The translations under genes and the position numbers were made by a program. Below are positions 19,686-28,367 of a DNA stretch of 64,000 bases, in pieces. The stretch is from Candidatus Nanopelagicaceae bacterium. GTDB lineage: Bacteria > Actinomycetota > Actinomycetes > Nanopelagicales > Nanopelagicaceae. The notes below the pieces were generated by a model. It ran no database searches, had not been told where the DNA came from, and worked only from the letters and a program-made list of their open reading frames with translations. How positions within the stretch are numbered: position 1 is the stretch's first letter; every line of letters begins with the position of its first letter. The stretch is taken from positions 33,708 to 97,707 of the forward strand of contig VEQG01000002.1 of NCBI GenBank assembly GCA_018883345.1, read 5' to 3'.

Positions 19686-20689
19686 TTGCTATCACGCTCC
19701 CAATAACTTGGACCAACAGATTCGGTAAATGGTTGTTTAGCAATTAGGTAGCCCTCGGAATCTACTGTGATTGCTAATTGCGGTAGTGGTCTTGCAGCTG
19801 GACCGAAGATAACCTTCGCAGCACGTGTCACATCAAAAGTTGATTGATGGCAAGGACAGAGCAGGTGATGCGTTGATTGTTCGTACAACGCAACTGCGCA
19901 ACCCATATGTGAGCAAATCTTTGAAAAAGCGATGATGCCTTCGTAAGTCCATGAGAGTCGCTCCGCATCAAGATTGAAATCTTCTGGACGTAATCTGATA
20001 AGCAGTACTGGATCTTTGGCAATGTCATTTAATGAACGATGCTCCGGGTGATCCACCTCAGGAAGAGTTTGAACTACTGCGCCAACTTCCAGTTCGGAGG
20101 CTTTAATTGGGCGATCACCTGGATCGGTAACTAGGCGAGTTCCTGCTTTCCAAGAGGTTTTTTCAAGCTCTTTTTCAGGCAATGGGCCTAAATCGCGAAG
20201 CATAATGATTGGACCTAAACCAACTAGGCCAAGGGCTGCACCAAGTGTTCGTTTAATTAATGGACGACGACCAATTCCAGCCGCCGCTGCCTGTGTCTTA
20301 ACTGTTTCAACAAATTCTTTACGATCTTCATCGGCAGATCTAAATTCATGACGTTGTGCAACGACTTCAGTATCTGGCATCAATTGACGAGCCCAGGCAA
20401 CTGCACCTAAACCAATAAATAAAAATGCGCCAGCGAGACCTAAGCCAAGAAGTAATTGTTGAATATTCATATTTCCAAGTAATGGAATGAATGCAAATAC
20501 ATCTTTCTTGATGAAGAAATAGCTGTAGATGAAGAGAATTGTGCTTAAAGCAGAGAGTGCAAATAGGGAAGCGACTTGGCGTTCTGCGCGCTTCTCCGCT
20601 TTTGGATCTTCATCTGCACGACGATGAACGTGTTCTGGTAGGCCAGGATTTTCTACTGGATTTCCCATTGGGTTTAATTCCTTTGACAC
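19682..20689 (-). CDS. qcrA: Cytochrome bc1 complex Rieske iron-sulfur subunit
   Basis: CSHMGCAVALYEQSTHHLLCPCHQSTFD Rieske motifs; N-terminal TMs. Confidence 0.95.
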   Translation of the reverse strand: MSKELNPMGNPVENPGLPEHVHRRADEDPKAEKRAERQVASLFALSALSTILFIYSYFFIKKDVFAFIPLLGNMNIQQLLLGLGLAGAFLFIGLGAVAWARQLMPDTEVVAQRHEFRSADEDRKEFVETVKTQAAAAGIGRRPLIKRTLGAALGLVGLGPIIMLRDLGPLPEKELEKTSWKAGTRLVTDPGDRPIKASELEVGAVVQTLPEVDHPEHRSLNDIAKDPVLLIRLRPEDFNLDAERLSWTYEGIIAFSKICSHMGCAVALYEQSTHHLLCPCHQSTFDVTRAAKVIFGPAARPLPQLAITVDSEGYLIAKQPFTESVGPSYWERDSK

Positions 20690-20690
20690 G

Positions 20691-21482
20691 TTATCTCGCT
20701 TTCGATGCTAGCCAGACTGCAATTCCAATCAACAGTCCAAGTCCAAAAATCCAACCAAAAAGACCTTCAGTTACGGGACCAACGCGACCAAGTGCAATTC
20801 CACCTTGCGCAGGTTCTTGCTCTGCATTCTTGATCCATTTGATAATTGAAAGTTTCTCTTCAGGTGTAAGAGTCTTATCTGAGAAAACTGGCATTGCTTG
20901 CGGTCCAGTAATCATTGCTTCATAGATATGTACTGGTTCAACGCCCATCAAAGTTGGTGCATATTTACCTTTAGTAAGTGCACCACCTTGCGCTGCGAAG
21001 TTATGGCACATTGCGCAGTTGGTTCGGAATAGCTCTCCACCTTCTGCCAAATTTCCATCGCGTTCGTAATTTAATTGTTCGTCAGTTGGAATTGCAGGGC
21101 CAGGCGCTAAGGATGCGACATATGCAGCCAGCGCCGCAGTCTCTTCAGCGTCATAAACTGGTGTTTTACGCATAGCTTGGACAGACATATCTGCCATTGG
21201 CATACGACCAGTTGCTACTTGGAAATCTACTGATGCTGCGCCAACTCCAATTAGTGATGGCGCAATGTCAGAACCTTCCGCATTTAAACCATGGCATGAA
21301 GAGCAACCTTTAAGGAAAATCTCACGACCTTCTTCGATCTGAGCTGATCTTGATTCTGCAGTTGGCTGGCTTTTGCTTTCAGCGCTTGCCGAGAGAGCTG
21401 AGAATGTTGAACCTACCGAAATCAATGCAAGCAGTAGAAGTACCGGTGATGCGAACCGAGCTTTGCGAAAACGCGAAATCAT
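20691..21482 (-). CDS. qcrC: Cytochrome bc1 complex diheme cytochrome c
   Basis: Two CxxCH motifs (CSSCH, CAMCH), C-terminal TM anchor. Confidence 0.95.
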   Translation of the reverse strand: MISRFRKARFASPVLLLLALISVGSTFSALSASAESKSQPTAESRSAQIEEGREIFLKGCSSCHGLNAEGSDIAPSLIGVGAASVDFQVATGRMPMADMSVQAMRKTPVYDAEETAALAAYVASLAPGPAIPTDEQLNYERDGNLAEGGELFRTNCAMCHNFAAQGGALTKGKYAPTLMGVEPVHIYEAMITGPQAMPVFSDKTLTPEEKLSIIKWIKNAEQEPAQGGIALGRVGPVTEGLFGWIFGLGLLIGIAVWLASKAR

Positions 21483-21500
21483 TTTGTTCTATACCGATCC

Positions 21501-22142
21501 TTACTTAATTAAATAGATTGCTGAGAAAAGTGCGATCCAAACAACGTCTACGAAGTGCCAGTAGTAAGAAACCACGATTGCAGTTGTTGCTTGAGAATGT
21601 CCGAAACGTCTTGCCTTTGCTACGCGAATCATGACCAGAAGGAAGGCGATTAATCCACCGGTCACGTGAAGACCGTGAAATCCAGTTGCTAAGTAGAAAA
21701 CAGAACCATAGGCATTGGAAGAAAGAGTTAAGCCCTCTTCAACTAGATGCGCATATTCATACACCTGACCGGCAATAAAGAAAGCACCCATTAAGAATGT
21801 GAGTGTGAACCATTCACGCATTCCCCATTTGCCAATTTGTAATAACGAACCGCTACGACGTGGTTGGAATCGCTCAGCAGCGAATACTCCGAATTGGCAG
21901 GTGAGAGAAGATAGAACCAACACGGTGGTATTGATTGCTGCGAATGGAATATTGAGAATCTCAGTTGACTCAAACCAAATCTCAGGGCCCTGTACTGCAC
22001 GAGTTGTGAAATACATGGCAAAGAGCGCAGCGAAGAACATCAATTCAGAAGAGAGCCAAACGATGGTTCCGACTGCAACGAGATTTGGGCGATTTACCTG
22101 ATGGCCGCCCACGGTGCTTGTCGCATTTGAAGCATTAGACAT
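21501..22142 (-). CDS. ctaE: Cytochrome c oxidase subunit III
   Basis: [52 protein letters not shown]; start likely MSNASNAT at 22142. Confidence 0.95.
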   Translation of the reverse strand: MSNASNATSTVGGHQVNRPNLVAVGTIVWLSSELMFFAALFAMYFTTRAVQGPEIWFESTEILNIPFAAINTTVLVLSSLTCQFGVFAAERFQPRRSGSLLQIGKWGMREWFTLTFLMGAFFIAGQVYEYAHLVEEGLTLSSNAYGSVFYLATGFHGLHVTGGLIAFLLVMIRVAKARRFGHSQATTAIVVSYYWHFVDVVWIALFSAIYLIK

Positions 22143-22155
22143 GGGGGGAATTATC
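22143..22155 (-). promoter_or_regulatory. Putative leaderless promoter (GATAAT-N7-ATG) of ctaE
   Basis: Minus strand GATAAT TCCCCCC ATG. Confidence 0.5.
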
Positions 22156-22280
22156 GCGGAAATGACGCTTAAACTCACATCTTTAAGCTTCAAAACCCCA
22201 GGAATTACCACTCAAACTTGGTGAAACGGCTCACCTGAGAAATGCGCCATTTTGGGTCAAAACGAGCAGGGTTGGGGTCC

Positions 22281-22292
22281 TAGAATTGCCGT
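22281..22292 (+). promoter_or_regulatory. Putative leaderless promoter (TAGAAT-N6-ATG)
   Basis: TAGAAT TGCCGT ATG(22293). Confidence 0.55.
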
Positions 22293-22703
22293 ATGAACGC
22301 ACGCGTACTCATCTACTCAGATGATTCATCAGTTCGTGGTGCCATCAAGGCAGCCTTGGGCTCAAAGCTAGCTGCTGATCTGCCAATCGAAACCATTGAA
22401 TTTGCAACTGCGGATGCGCTTCGCCAATATGTCGACCAAACCGATACCAAAGGCCAAGTTCGCGCCGATCTATTTATTTTAGATGGCGAGGCAGTTCCAG
22501 AAGGCGGAATCGGAGTGGCTCGCCAATTGAAAGACGAAGTATTTAATTGCCCACCATCAATCGTCTTGATTGCTCGTCAATCTGATTCTTGGTTGGCAGC
22601 ATGGTCAAGAGCAGAAGCATCGCTGCAACATCCTGTCGATGCCTTTGCATTAGCTAAGACAGCTACCGAACTTCTACGCGCTCGTTTCTTAGCGAACGCT
22701 TAA
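22293..22703 (+). CDS. Stand-alone response-regulator receiver-like protein (degenerate)
   Basis: RVLIYSDDSSVRGAIKAAL, ADLFILDGEAVPEGGIGVARQLKDE; no output domain. Confidence 0.65.
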   Translation: MNARVLIYSDDSSVRGAIKAALGSKLAADLPIETIEFATADALRQYVDQTDTKGQVRADLFILDGEAVPEGGIGVARQLKDEVFNCPPSIVLIARQSDSWLAAWSRAEASLQHPVDAFALAKTATELLRARFLANA

Positions 22704-22726
22704 TTAAATTTCTTAAGGGCGCAAGT

Positions 22727-23764
22727 ATGTCTTGGAATCGCGCTTTTGAGCTTCTTGATAATTATTTAGATTTACCGACAGAGTTAGTGCGCGAATTGAT
22801 GCGCGATATTTTGGAGGGACGTGCCAACCCGGAGGATTTAAAGCGGTTCTTACTTGCCCTTAAGGAAAAAGGTGAGACCTCCGACGAGGTAGGAGCTTTA
22901 GTTGCTGAGATGTACGAGCACTCTGCTCCGATAAATATCTCGCAACGAGCAGTAGATATTGTCGGTACTGGTGGCGATAAATTTAACACCATCAACATTT
23001 CAACGATGTCAGCAATTGTTGCAGCAGCAGCTGGCGCGGTGGTCGTAAAACATGGCAACCGTGCCGCATCCTCAAAGTCTGGTTCAGCGGATTTACTTGA
23101 GGCGCTGGGAGTTGCAATAAATCTAGATGGCAAATTGGTTGAGGAATGCGTTGCTGAACTTCGAATCGGATTTTGTTTTGCACCGAATTTTCATCCATCG
23201 ATGCGCCATGCAGCTCCGGTGCGTAAAGAGCTTGGCGTTCCAACCGTGTTTAATATTTTGGGGCCATTAGCTAATCCAGCCAAACCGAAGTCAGCTGCAA
23301 TTGGCGTAGCTAACGATCGGATGCACTTGGTTATGGCGCAAGTACTGGGAGATCGCGGTGTGGATGGTTTTGTTTTCCGTGGCGATGATGGCTTGGATGA
23401 GTTGACGTTAACAACCACCACCCAAGTGTTAACAATAGGAAATGGGGAGATTGAATCAGGTCTAATCGACCCACCAAATTTTGGTATTTCCTATTCACCA
23501 ATTGAGAAATTAGTAGGAGGCGAAGCATCAGATAATGCCAAAATCGCCCTGGCGGTTTTTGCAGGAGAAAAGGGCGCTCCACGAGATGCCACAATTTTAA
23601 ATTCTGCAGCGGCTATAGCTGCATATAACAATGACGCAGAATTGGATTTAGCCACTCGTTTCGAAGAGGGAATTGCCGCCGCTATGGAAGCGATTGATTC
23701 TGGTGCGGCACTTGATTTATTAAATCGCTGGGTTAAATTGACTCAAGCGATAGCGAAATCATAA
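22727..23764 (+). CDS. trpD: Anthranilate phosphoribosyltransferase
   Basis: DIVGTGGDKFNTINISTMSAIVAAAAGAVVVKHGNRAASSKSGSADLLEALG. Confidence 0.96.
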   Translation: MSWNRAFELLDNYLDLPTELVRELMRDILEGRANPEDLKRFLLALKEKGETSDEVGALVAEMYEHSAPINISQRAVDIVGTGGDKFNTINISTMSAIVAAAAGAVVVKHGNRAASSKSGSADLLEALGVAINLDGKLVEECVAELRIGFCFAPNFHPSMRHAAPVRKELGVPTVFNILGPLANPAKPKSAAIGVANDRMHLVMAQVLGDRGVDGFVFRGDDGLDELTLTTTTQVLTIGNGEIESGLIDPPNFGISYSPIEKLVGGEASDNAKIALAVFAGEKGAPRDATILNSAAAIAAYNNDAELDLATRFEEGIAAAMEAIDSGAALDLLNRWVKLTQAIAKS

Positions 23765-25449
23765 TTAGAGATACGGGCGGCTTGCGAGTTAGGTCCGAAG
23801 AGGGCGTAAGAGTATTCGCCTTCAACTTTTACCAATCTAACGCCTTCGCTCTCTAAGTAATTTAGGATCAACTCAACTTCTTCATAATTTACTTGTTGCA
23901 GAAAGCCATTATTCAGAACCTGTTCAGCGATTAATTCAAGAGACTCAATTGCCGAAGCCGCAGATGTAGTTGGAGTCGAGATGTTGGTAGCCGCGAGCCG
24001 TCCATATTTGATCGAAGCAAATTCCCAATAATCTCCCGCCGGCTTTGCGACTATTAATTCTGGAATTTTCGCAATTGAATTTAGCCTTTCGATTCGGGCT
24101 GCCGCACGTAGTAAGTACGAATAGCGATCCCGCACCTCAATTGCTTCCTCAAATTTTTCCAATAGGGAAAGTTCTGCCATCTTTGAATTTGAGAAGTCAT
24201 GCATGGTTCGAAAATCGACCTCTAAAAGATTTTGATATTTAGAAATCAAGTCATTGTAAGAGGCGATGGATTGATGTCCGATACATGGGGCGCCACACTT
24301 ATTGATCTCAAAGAGGATGCAGGGTGGCGCTGTTTTTATGCTCTTTTCAGTAATTTTTGGTTTGCACTGACGAATTGGCAGATATTCATGAATCGCGGCG
24401 ATTGCAGACTCGATAGCGGCGCCACCAGCGATTGGCCCGATAACTCCAGCTGGATCAACCGGTGCACCCTTTGAAATAACCAATCTCGGGAATGTTTCAT
24501 CGGTTAATTTAATCCAAGCAACTCGCTCGGGATTTCTGGAGCGACGGTTATACCTAGGTTGCGCTCCTTGAATTAGTCGAAGTTCGCGAACCTGCGCCTC
24601 TAGTGCGGTTGGGGTGATTATGCAGTCGATGCGCTCGGTTATTTGAATCATCTCTCGTATGCGTTTACGAGTCTCACCTGCAGTGAAATATGTTCTTACT
24701 CGCGATTTAAGATTCTTAGAGGTGCCGACATACAGCGGATCTCCTTTGGCGTCTTTGAAGATATAAACACCCGGTGAAGCTGGAATATTTGCGGCTAAAT
24801 GCTTCTTTGCAGCTTGAGCTTTGGTAATTCGATTAGAAAATTCTTTAAGTTCTTCCAGAGTAAATATCCCGAACGAACCTAATCTTTCGATGAGACCATG
24901 AAATACAGATACTGTGGCACGAACATCATCCAGAGCTCTGTGAGTGGGTGCAGTATCGGTGCGAAAAAATTGAGAGAGCGTTTCTAGTTTGTAGTTTCGA
25001 ACTTCATCCTTAGTTAATACTTGGCGTGCAATTTTCACGGTGTCCAACACTTGATATTTAGGGAAGTTATATCCAAGTGCGGTGGCAGCTGCGCGCAAGA
25101 ATCCGATATCAAAAGGTGCGTTATGTGCTACGAGAACGGTTTCGGATTCATTTCCAAGAAATTCAAGTAGTTGCGGAAAGACTTCTTCGATCTTTGGAGC
25201 TGGTAATAACATCGCCTCGGTTATCCCAGTCAGAACCGTTATAAAAGGCGGTAAGGGAACGCCTGGGTTAACTAAAGTTTGAAATTCACCGATTACCTGG
25301 CCACCGCAGACCTTTTGTGCGCCAATCTCGGTTATGGCATTTAAACCTGGCGAACCTCCTGTGGTTTCGAGGTCAACGATTACAAAGGTAGTGGCAGCAA
25401 GAGGGCGCCCTAAATCATCAAAGCTTGCCTGCCATGACACCTCATTCAC
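23743..25449 (-). CDS. DEDD exonuclease (DnaQ-like) fused to GIY-YIG/UvrC-like nuclease
   Basis: FVIVDLETTGGSPGLNAITEIGAQ exonuclease I motif, VAHNAPFDIGFL; then PGVYIFKDAKGDPLYVGTSKNLKSRVRTYF GIY-YIG; GTG start. Confidence 0.92.
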   Translation of the reverse strand: MNEVSWQASFDDLGRPLAATTFVIVDLETTGGSPGLNAITEIGAQKVCGGQVIGEFQTLVNPGVPLPPFITVLTGITEAMLLPAPKIEEVFPQLLEFLGNESETVLVAHNAPFDIGFLRAAATALGYNFPKYQVLDTVKIARQVLTKDEVRNYKLETLSQFFRTDTAPTHRALDDVRATVSVFHGLIERLGSFGIFTLEELKEFSNRITKAQAAKKHLAANIPASPGVYIFKDAKGDPLYVGTSKNLKSRVRTYFTAGETRKRIREMIQITERIDCIITPTALEAQVRELRLIQGAQPRYNRRSRNPERVAWIKLTDETFPRLVISKGAPVDPAGVIGPIAGGAAIESAIAAIHEYLPIRQCKPKITEKSIKTAPPCILFEINKCGAPCIGHQSIASYNDLISKYQNLLEVDFRTMHDFSNSKMAELSLLEKFEEAIEVRDRYSYLLRAAARIERLNSIAKIPELIVAKPAGDYWEFASIKYGRLAATNISTPTTSAASAIESLELIAEQVLNNGFLQQVNYEEVELILNYLESEGVRLVKVEGEYSYALFGPNSQAARISNYDFAIA

Positions 25450-25462
25450 AATCTGAAGAGTA
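25450..25462 (-). promoter_or_regulatory. Putative leaderless promoter (TACTCT-N7-GTG) of the DEDD exonuclease gene
   Basis: Minus strand TACTCT TCAGATT GTG. Confidence 0.5.
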
Positions 25463-25472
25463 AATTAAAGCC
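25461..25472 (+). promoter_or_regulatory. Putative leaderless promoter (TAAATT-N6-ATG) of the hydrolase gene
   Basis: TAAATT AAAGCC ATG(25473). Confidence 0.55.
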
Positions 25473-26225
25473 ATGACAACTGCACCTCATGGATGGTTAT
25501 CGGATTTTGCGGCTGATGGAAGTGGCCCAAATGCAAAAACAGGAATTGTGCTTGTACATGGTTTTACGGGTTCACCAGCTGCGATGCGCCCGTGGGCGCA
25601 TTTCTTGAATGATCGTGGTTACACAGTGAGAGTGCCTCGTCTGCCTGGTCACGGCACTAATTGGCAAGATTTAAATGAAGTTTCTTGGCAAGAGTGGCCA
25701 GATCGTGCAAGCAAAGATGTTGAAGAGCTTCTTGCAAAATGCGATCGAGTTTACGTATTCGCACTCTCCATGGGTGGGGCAACTTCGATTCAAGTTGCCC
25801 ATAGATTCGGAGAGAAAATCGCCGGTTTAGTTTTTGTTAATCCGATGATTACTATCAAAGGTCCGGCGCAATATTTTCTGCCATTAATTTCCAAATTTGT
25901 ACCAAAATTAAAGGCAGTTGGAGGAGATATCAAACGTCCAGGTTCGAGTGAGTGGTCATACGATGCATTGCCATTAAAGGGCGTGGTACAGCTTAGAAAA
26001 TTGCTTAAAGATTCAAGGGCAAAACTTCCTGAAATCAAGGCACCATTCATGATTTTTCACTCTAAAGATGACCATGTACTTCCGGTTTATAACACTGATA
26101 TTTACATGAATGAGATTGGTTCAACGCAAAAGCAACGGATTGAATTAATTAATAGTTACCATGTCGCAACTGTTGATTATGATGCTGACATAATTTTTGA
26201 AAATTCGTTATTGATGTTGGCTTAA
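25473..26225 (+). CDS. Alpha/beta hydrolase (carboxylesterase/monoacylglycerol lipase-like)
   Basis: GIVLVHGFTGSPAAMRPWAHFLNDRGYTVRVPRLPGHGT; nucleophile elbow ALSMGG; FHSKDDHVLP. Confidence 0.9.
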   Translation: MTTAPHGWLSDFAADGSGPNAKTGIVLVHGFTGSPAAMRPWAHFLNDRGYTVRVPRLPGHGTNWQDLNEVSWQEWPDRASKDVEELLAKCDRVYVFALSMGGATSIQVAHRFGEKIAGLVFVNPMITIKGPAQYFLPLISKFVPKLKAVGGDIKRPGSSEWSYDALPLKGVVQLRKLLKDSRAKLPEIKAPFMIFHSKDDHVLPVYNTDIYMNEIGSTQKQRIELINSYHVATVDYDADIIFENSLLMLA

Positions 26226-26413
26226 TTCCAACGATTATCAATTTCTGGATCTCGACGAACCAAAATTTTCCAAATTTCATCAGGCTCAAAACCGGTCGCT
26301 AGAGCTGCTTCAATAGTCATCGAACCGAGTTCGGTAATGGAAACATCTTTGGCGAAAGTTTCTGCATTGGGATAAACCTGATTGAGCCGGTTCCAGAATT
26401 CACTAATTCGCAT
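26222..26413 (-). CDS. DUF3046-like small protein
   Basis: MRISEFWNRLNQVYP...MTIEAALATGFEPDEIWKILVRR pattern of the small actinobacterial family. Confidence 0.75.
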   Translation of the reverse strand: MRISEFWNRLNQVYPNAETFAKDVSITELGSMTIEAALATGFEPDEIWKILVRRDPEIDNRWN

Positions 26414-27041
26414 TGGTCATCGCCAATCCAATTGCGAGCACGGCTATGCCAACCGCGCTAATCGCGGTAAGTGCCCGCCTGATTCCGGGTTTTTGGATCC
26501 ATTTGGAAGACTTATCAACCACGGTAATCATTAGCGAATACCAGGACATAGAAATTACTGCCCAAACGCAGGAGAGGATAAAGATTCCCCAACCAAGGTT
26601 AAATGTTTGGGGTACAAATTGTGGAACTAATCCGACGCTAAAGACCGCTGCTTTAACGTTGGTTAAATTAGTGGTAATTCCAATTCGAAAAGCCGGACCA
26701 AAAGCTTTAGCCCTTTCGCCTGATTCATATTCAAACTTTCCAGCCTGATTCTTTAACTGCAATAGCGTTTGAATTGATAGCAGAGTCAAATAAGCAACTC
26801 CCGCCCATTTCAAAATATTAAACGCGGTTTCTGAAGCTTGAAAAATTGCCGACAACCCGACGCTACTTAAGATTCCCCAGATAAATAGGCCAGTGGTGTT
26901 TCCAATTATCGAATAGAACGCTGCTTGTTTCCCACTTAGAATTGATTGACGTAACACCATAGCAACTCCTTGACCTGGAACCGCAACGATAACAAGCACC
27001 GTAAGCGCATATGCAGGGAGGACTTGCAGTAAATCAATCAC
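26403..27041 (-). CDS. LysE-family amino-acid/homoserine exporter
   Basis: VAVPGQGVAMVLRQSILSGKQAAFYSIIGNTTGL; six-TM pattern; GTG start. Confidence 0.85.
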   Translation of the reverse strand: MIDLLQVLPAYALTVLVIVAVPGQGVAMVLRQSILSGKQAAFYSIIGNTTGLFIWGILSSVGLSAIFQASETAFNILKWAGVAYLTLLSIQTLLQLKNQAGKFEYESGERAKAFGPAFRIGITTNLTNVKAAVFSVGLVPQFVPQTFNLGWGIFILSCVWAVISMSWYSLMITVVDKSSKWIQKPGIRRALTAISAVGIAVLAIGLAMTNAN

Positions 27042-27054
27042 GCGGCCGAAAGTA
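27042..27054 (-). promoter_or_regulatory. Putative leaderless promoter (TACTTT-N7-GTG) of the LysE gene
   Basis: Minus strand TACTTT CGGCCGC GTG. Confidence 0.5.
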
Positions 27055-27061
27055 TCAGGTT

Positions 27062-27073
27062 TAAGATAAGAAA
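27062..27073 (+). promoter_or_regulatory. Putative leaderless promoter (TAAGAT-N6-ATG)
   Basis: TAAGAT AAGAAA ATG(27074). Confidence 0.5.
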
Positions 27074-27301
27074 ATGAGTAAAGGTAAAGCTTTCGAATGG
27101 ATGGGCGTAGTTACCGCTATCGCTTATTCCTTGTTGGTGGCATCAAACACGGGTCTTGAATTTATTGGTTTTACGCTCTTGCTACTTAGTTCTTTTTTGA
27201 TCGGAATCTGGGCCTATCTAGGTAAACATCGTGGGATTCTCTTCTTGCAATTCTTTTATGCCACCGCCGGCATTATCGGAATGATCCGTTGGTACAACTA
27301 A
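27074..27301 (+). CDS. Small membrane protein, unknown function
   Basis: 75 aa with about three hydrophobic segments. Confidence 0.6.
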   Translation: MSKGKAFEWMGVVTAIAYSLLVASNTGLEFIGFTLLLLSSFLIGIWAYLGKHRGILFLQFFYATAGIIGMIRWYN

Positions 27302-27316
27302 TTTGAAGTAAGTCTT

Positions 27317-28339
27317 TCAAGGATGAATGATGGTGATTCCATCTTGTATCTGACTATCCATCTCTTGCAGGGCCTTTGGAGCTTCTTCAAGAGTAATTCT
27401 CTTCTTAATAAACTTACTTGGGTCCAACTTACCGCTCTCAATCATCGAAAGCATTGCTGGATAATCTCTTGCGGCCATGCCATGTGAACCGATAATTTCA
27501 AGTTCCCATGCAATTACTCGAGCCATCGCAATTGGCGTTAAGCCAGATTCTGAGAGCAGGAGCCCTAATTGGATGTGCTTGCCAAGTCGTCGTAGGGACT
27601 TGATAGAAAGTTCTGCGGTCACTTGGCTGCCCAGGGCATCAACAGAGATATCGGCGCCACCAAGTGATTGAATTTCAGATACCGCAACCTCGCTTTGAAG
27701 AAGATAATCTGCACCAAGTTGACGCGCATTTTCTAGGGCAATTTCATTAACATCAACGGCCGCAACTTTTGCGCCAAATGCTTTGGCAATTGCCACCGCA
27801 GATAAACCAACTCCACCGCAACCATAAATTGCTACTAAATCTCCGGAATTTAAATTACCTCTGGCGGTCAAACCTCGAAATGCGGTTGCAAAACGACAAC
27901 CTAAAGCTGCGGCAGTTTCGAAAGTAATGGCATCGGGTAGTTTGATTAGATTGAAATCGGCATTTCTGATTTCCACAAATTCTGCAAAGCTGCCGAAATG
28001 AGTAAATCCAGGCTGCGTCTGTACTTCACAAACTTGTGCATTTCCAGACTTGCACCATTGACATGTTCCGCAACCATTTACAAAGGGGACTGTTACTCGA
28101 TCACCAATTTGGAAACCTTTAACTCGGCTGCCTATTTGTGCAACAGTGCCAGCTAACTCATGGCCAGGTACGTGAGGTAATTTGATATCCGAATCGTGAC
28201 CAACATATCCATGCCAATCACTTCTGCACAATCCAGTCGCCGCCACCTTTACCAGAACTGAATTTGGTGCAGGGTAAGGGATTTCAAGATCACGAACCTC
28301 AATCGGACCCTTAAAAGTTTCGAAATAAACAGCGCGCAT
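27317..28339 (-). CDS. Zinc-dependent medium-chain alcohol dehydrogenase
   Basis: GLCRSDWHGYVGHD, PHVPGHELAGTVAQIG, CGTCQWCKSGNAQVC; start likely MRAVYFETF (28339). Confidence 0.92.
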   Translation of the reverse strand: MRAVYFETFKGPIEVRDLEIPYPAPNSVLVKVAATGLCRSDWHGYVGHDSDIKLPHVPGHELAGTVAQIGSRVKGFQIGDRVTVPFVNGCGTCQWCKSGNAQVCEVQTQPGFTHFGSFAEFVEIRNADFNLIKLPDAITFETAAALGCRFATAFRGLTARGNLNSGDLVAIYGCGGVGLSAVAIAKAFGAKVAAVDVNEIALENARQLGADYLLQSEVAVSEIQSLGGADISVDALGSQVTAELSIKSLRRLGKHIQLGLLLSESGLTPIAMARVIAWELEIIGSHGMAARDYPAMLSMIESGKLDPSKFIKKRITLEEAPKALQEMDSQIQDGITIIHP

Positions 28340-28351
28340 AAAGGGAGTATA
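28340..28351 (-). promoter_or_regulatory. Putative leaderless promoter (TATACT-N6-ATG) of the alcohol dehydrogenase
   Basis: Minus strand TATACT CCCTTT ATG. Confidence 0.6.
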
Positions 28352-28355
28352 TGTA

Positions 28356-28367
28356 TACCTTTCTCTC
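28356..28367 (+). promoter_or_regulatory. Putative leaderless promoter (TACCTT-N6-ATG) of the MOSC gene
   Basis: TACCTT TCTCTC ATG (alternative register TATACC-N8). Confidence 0.5.
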
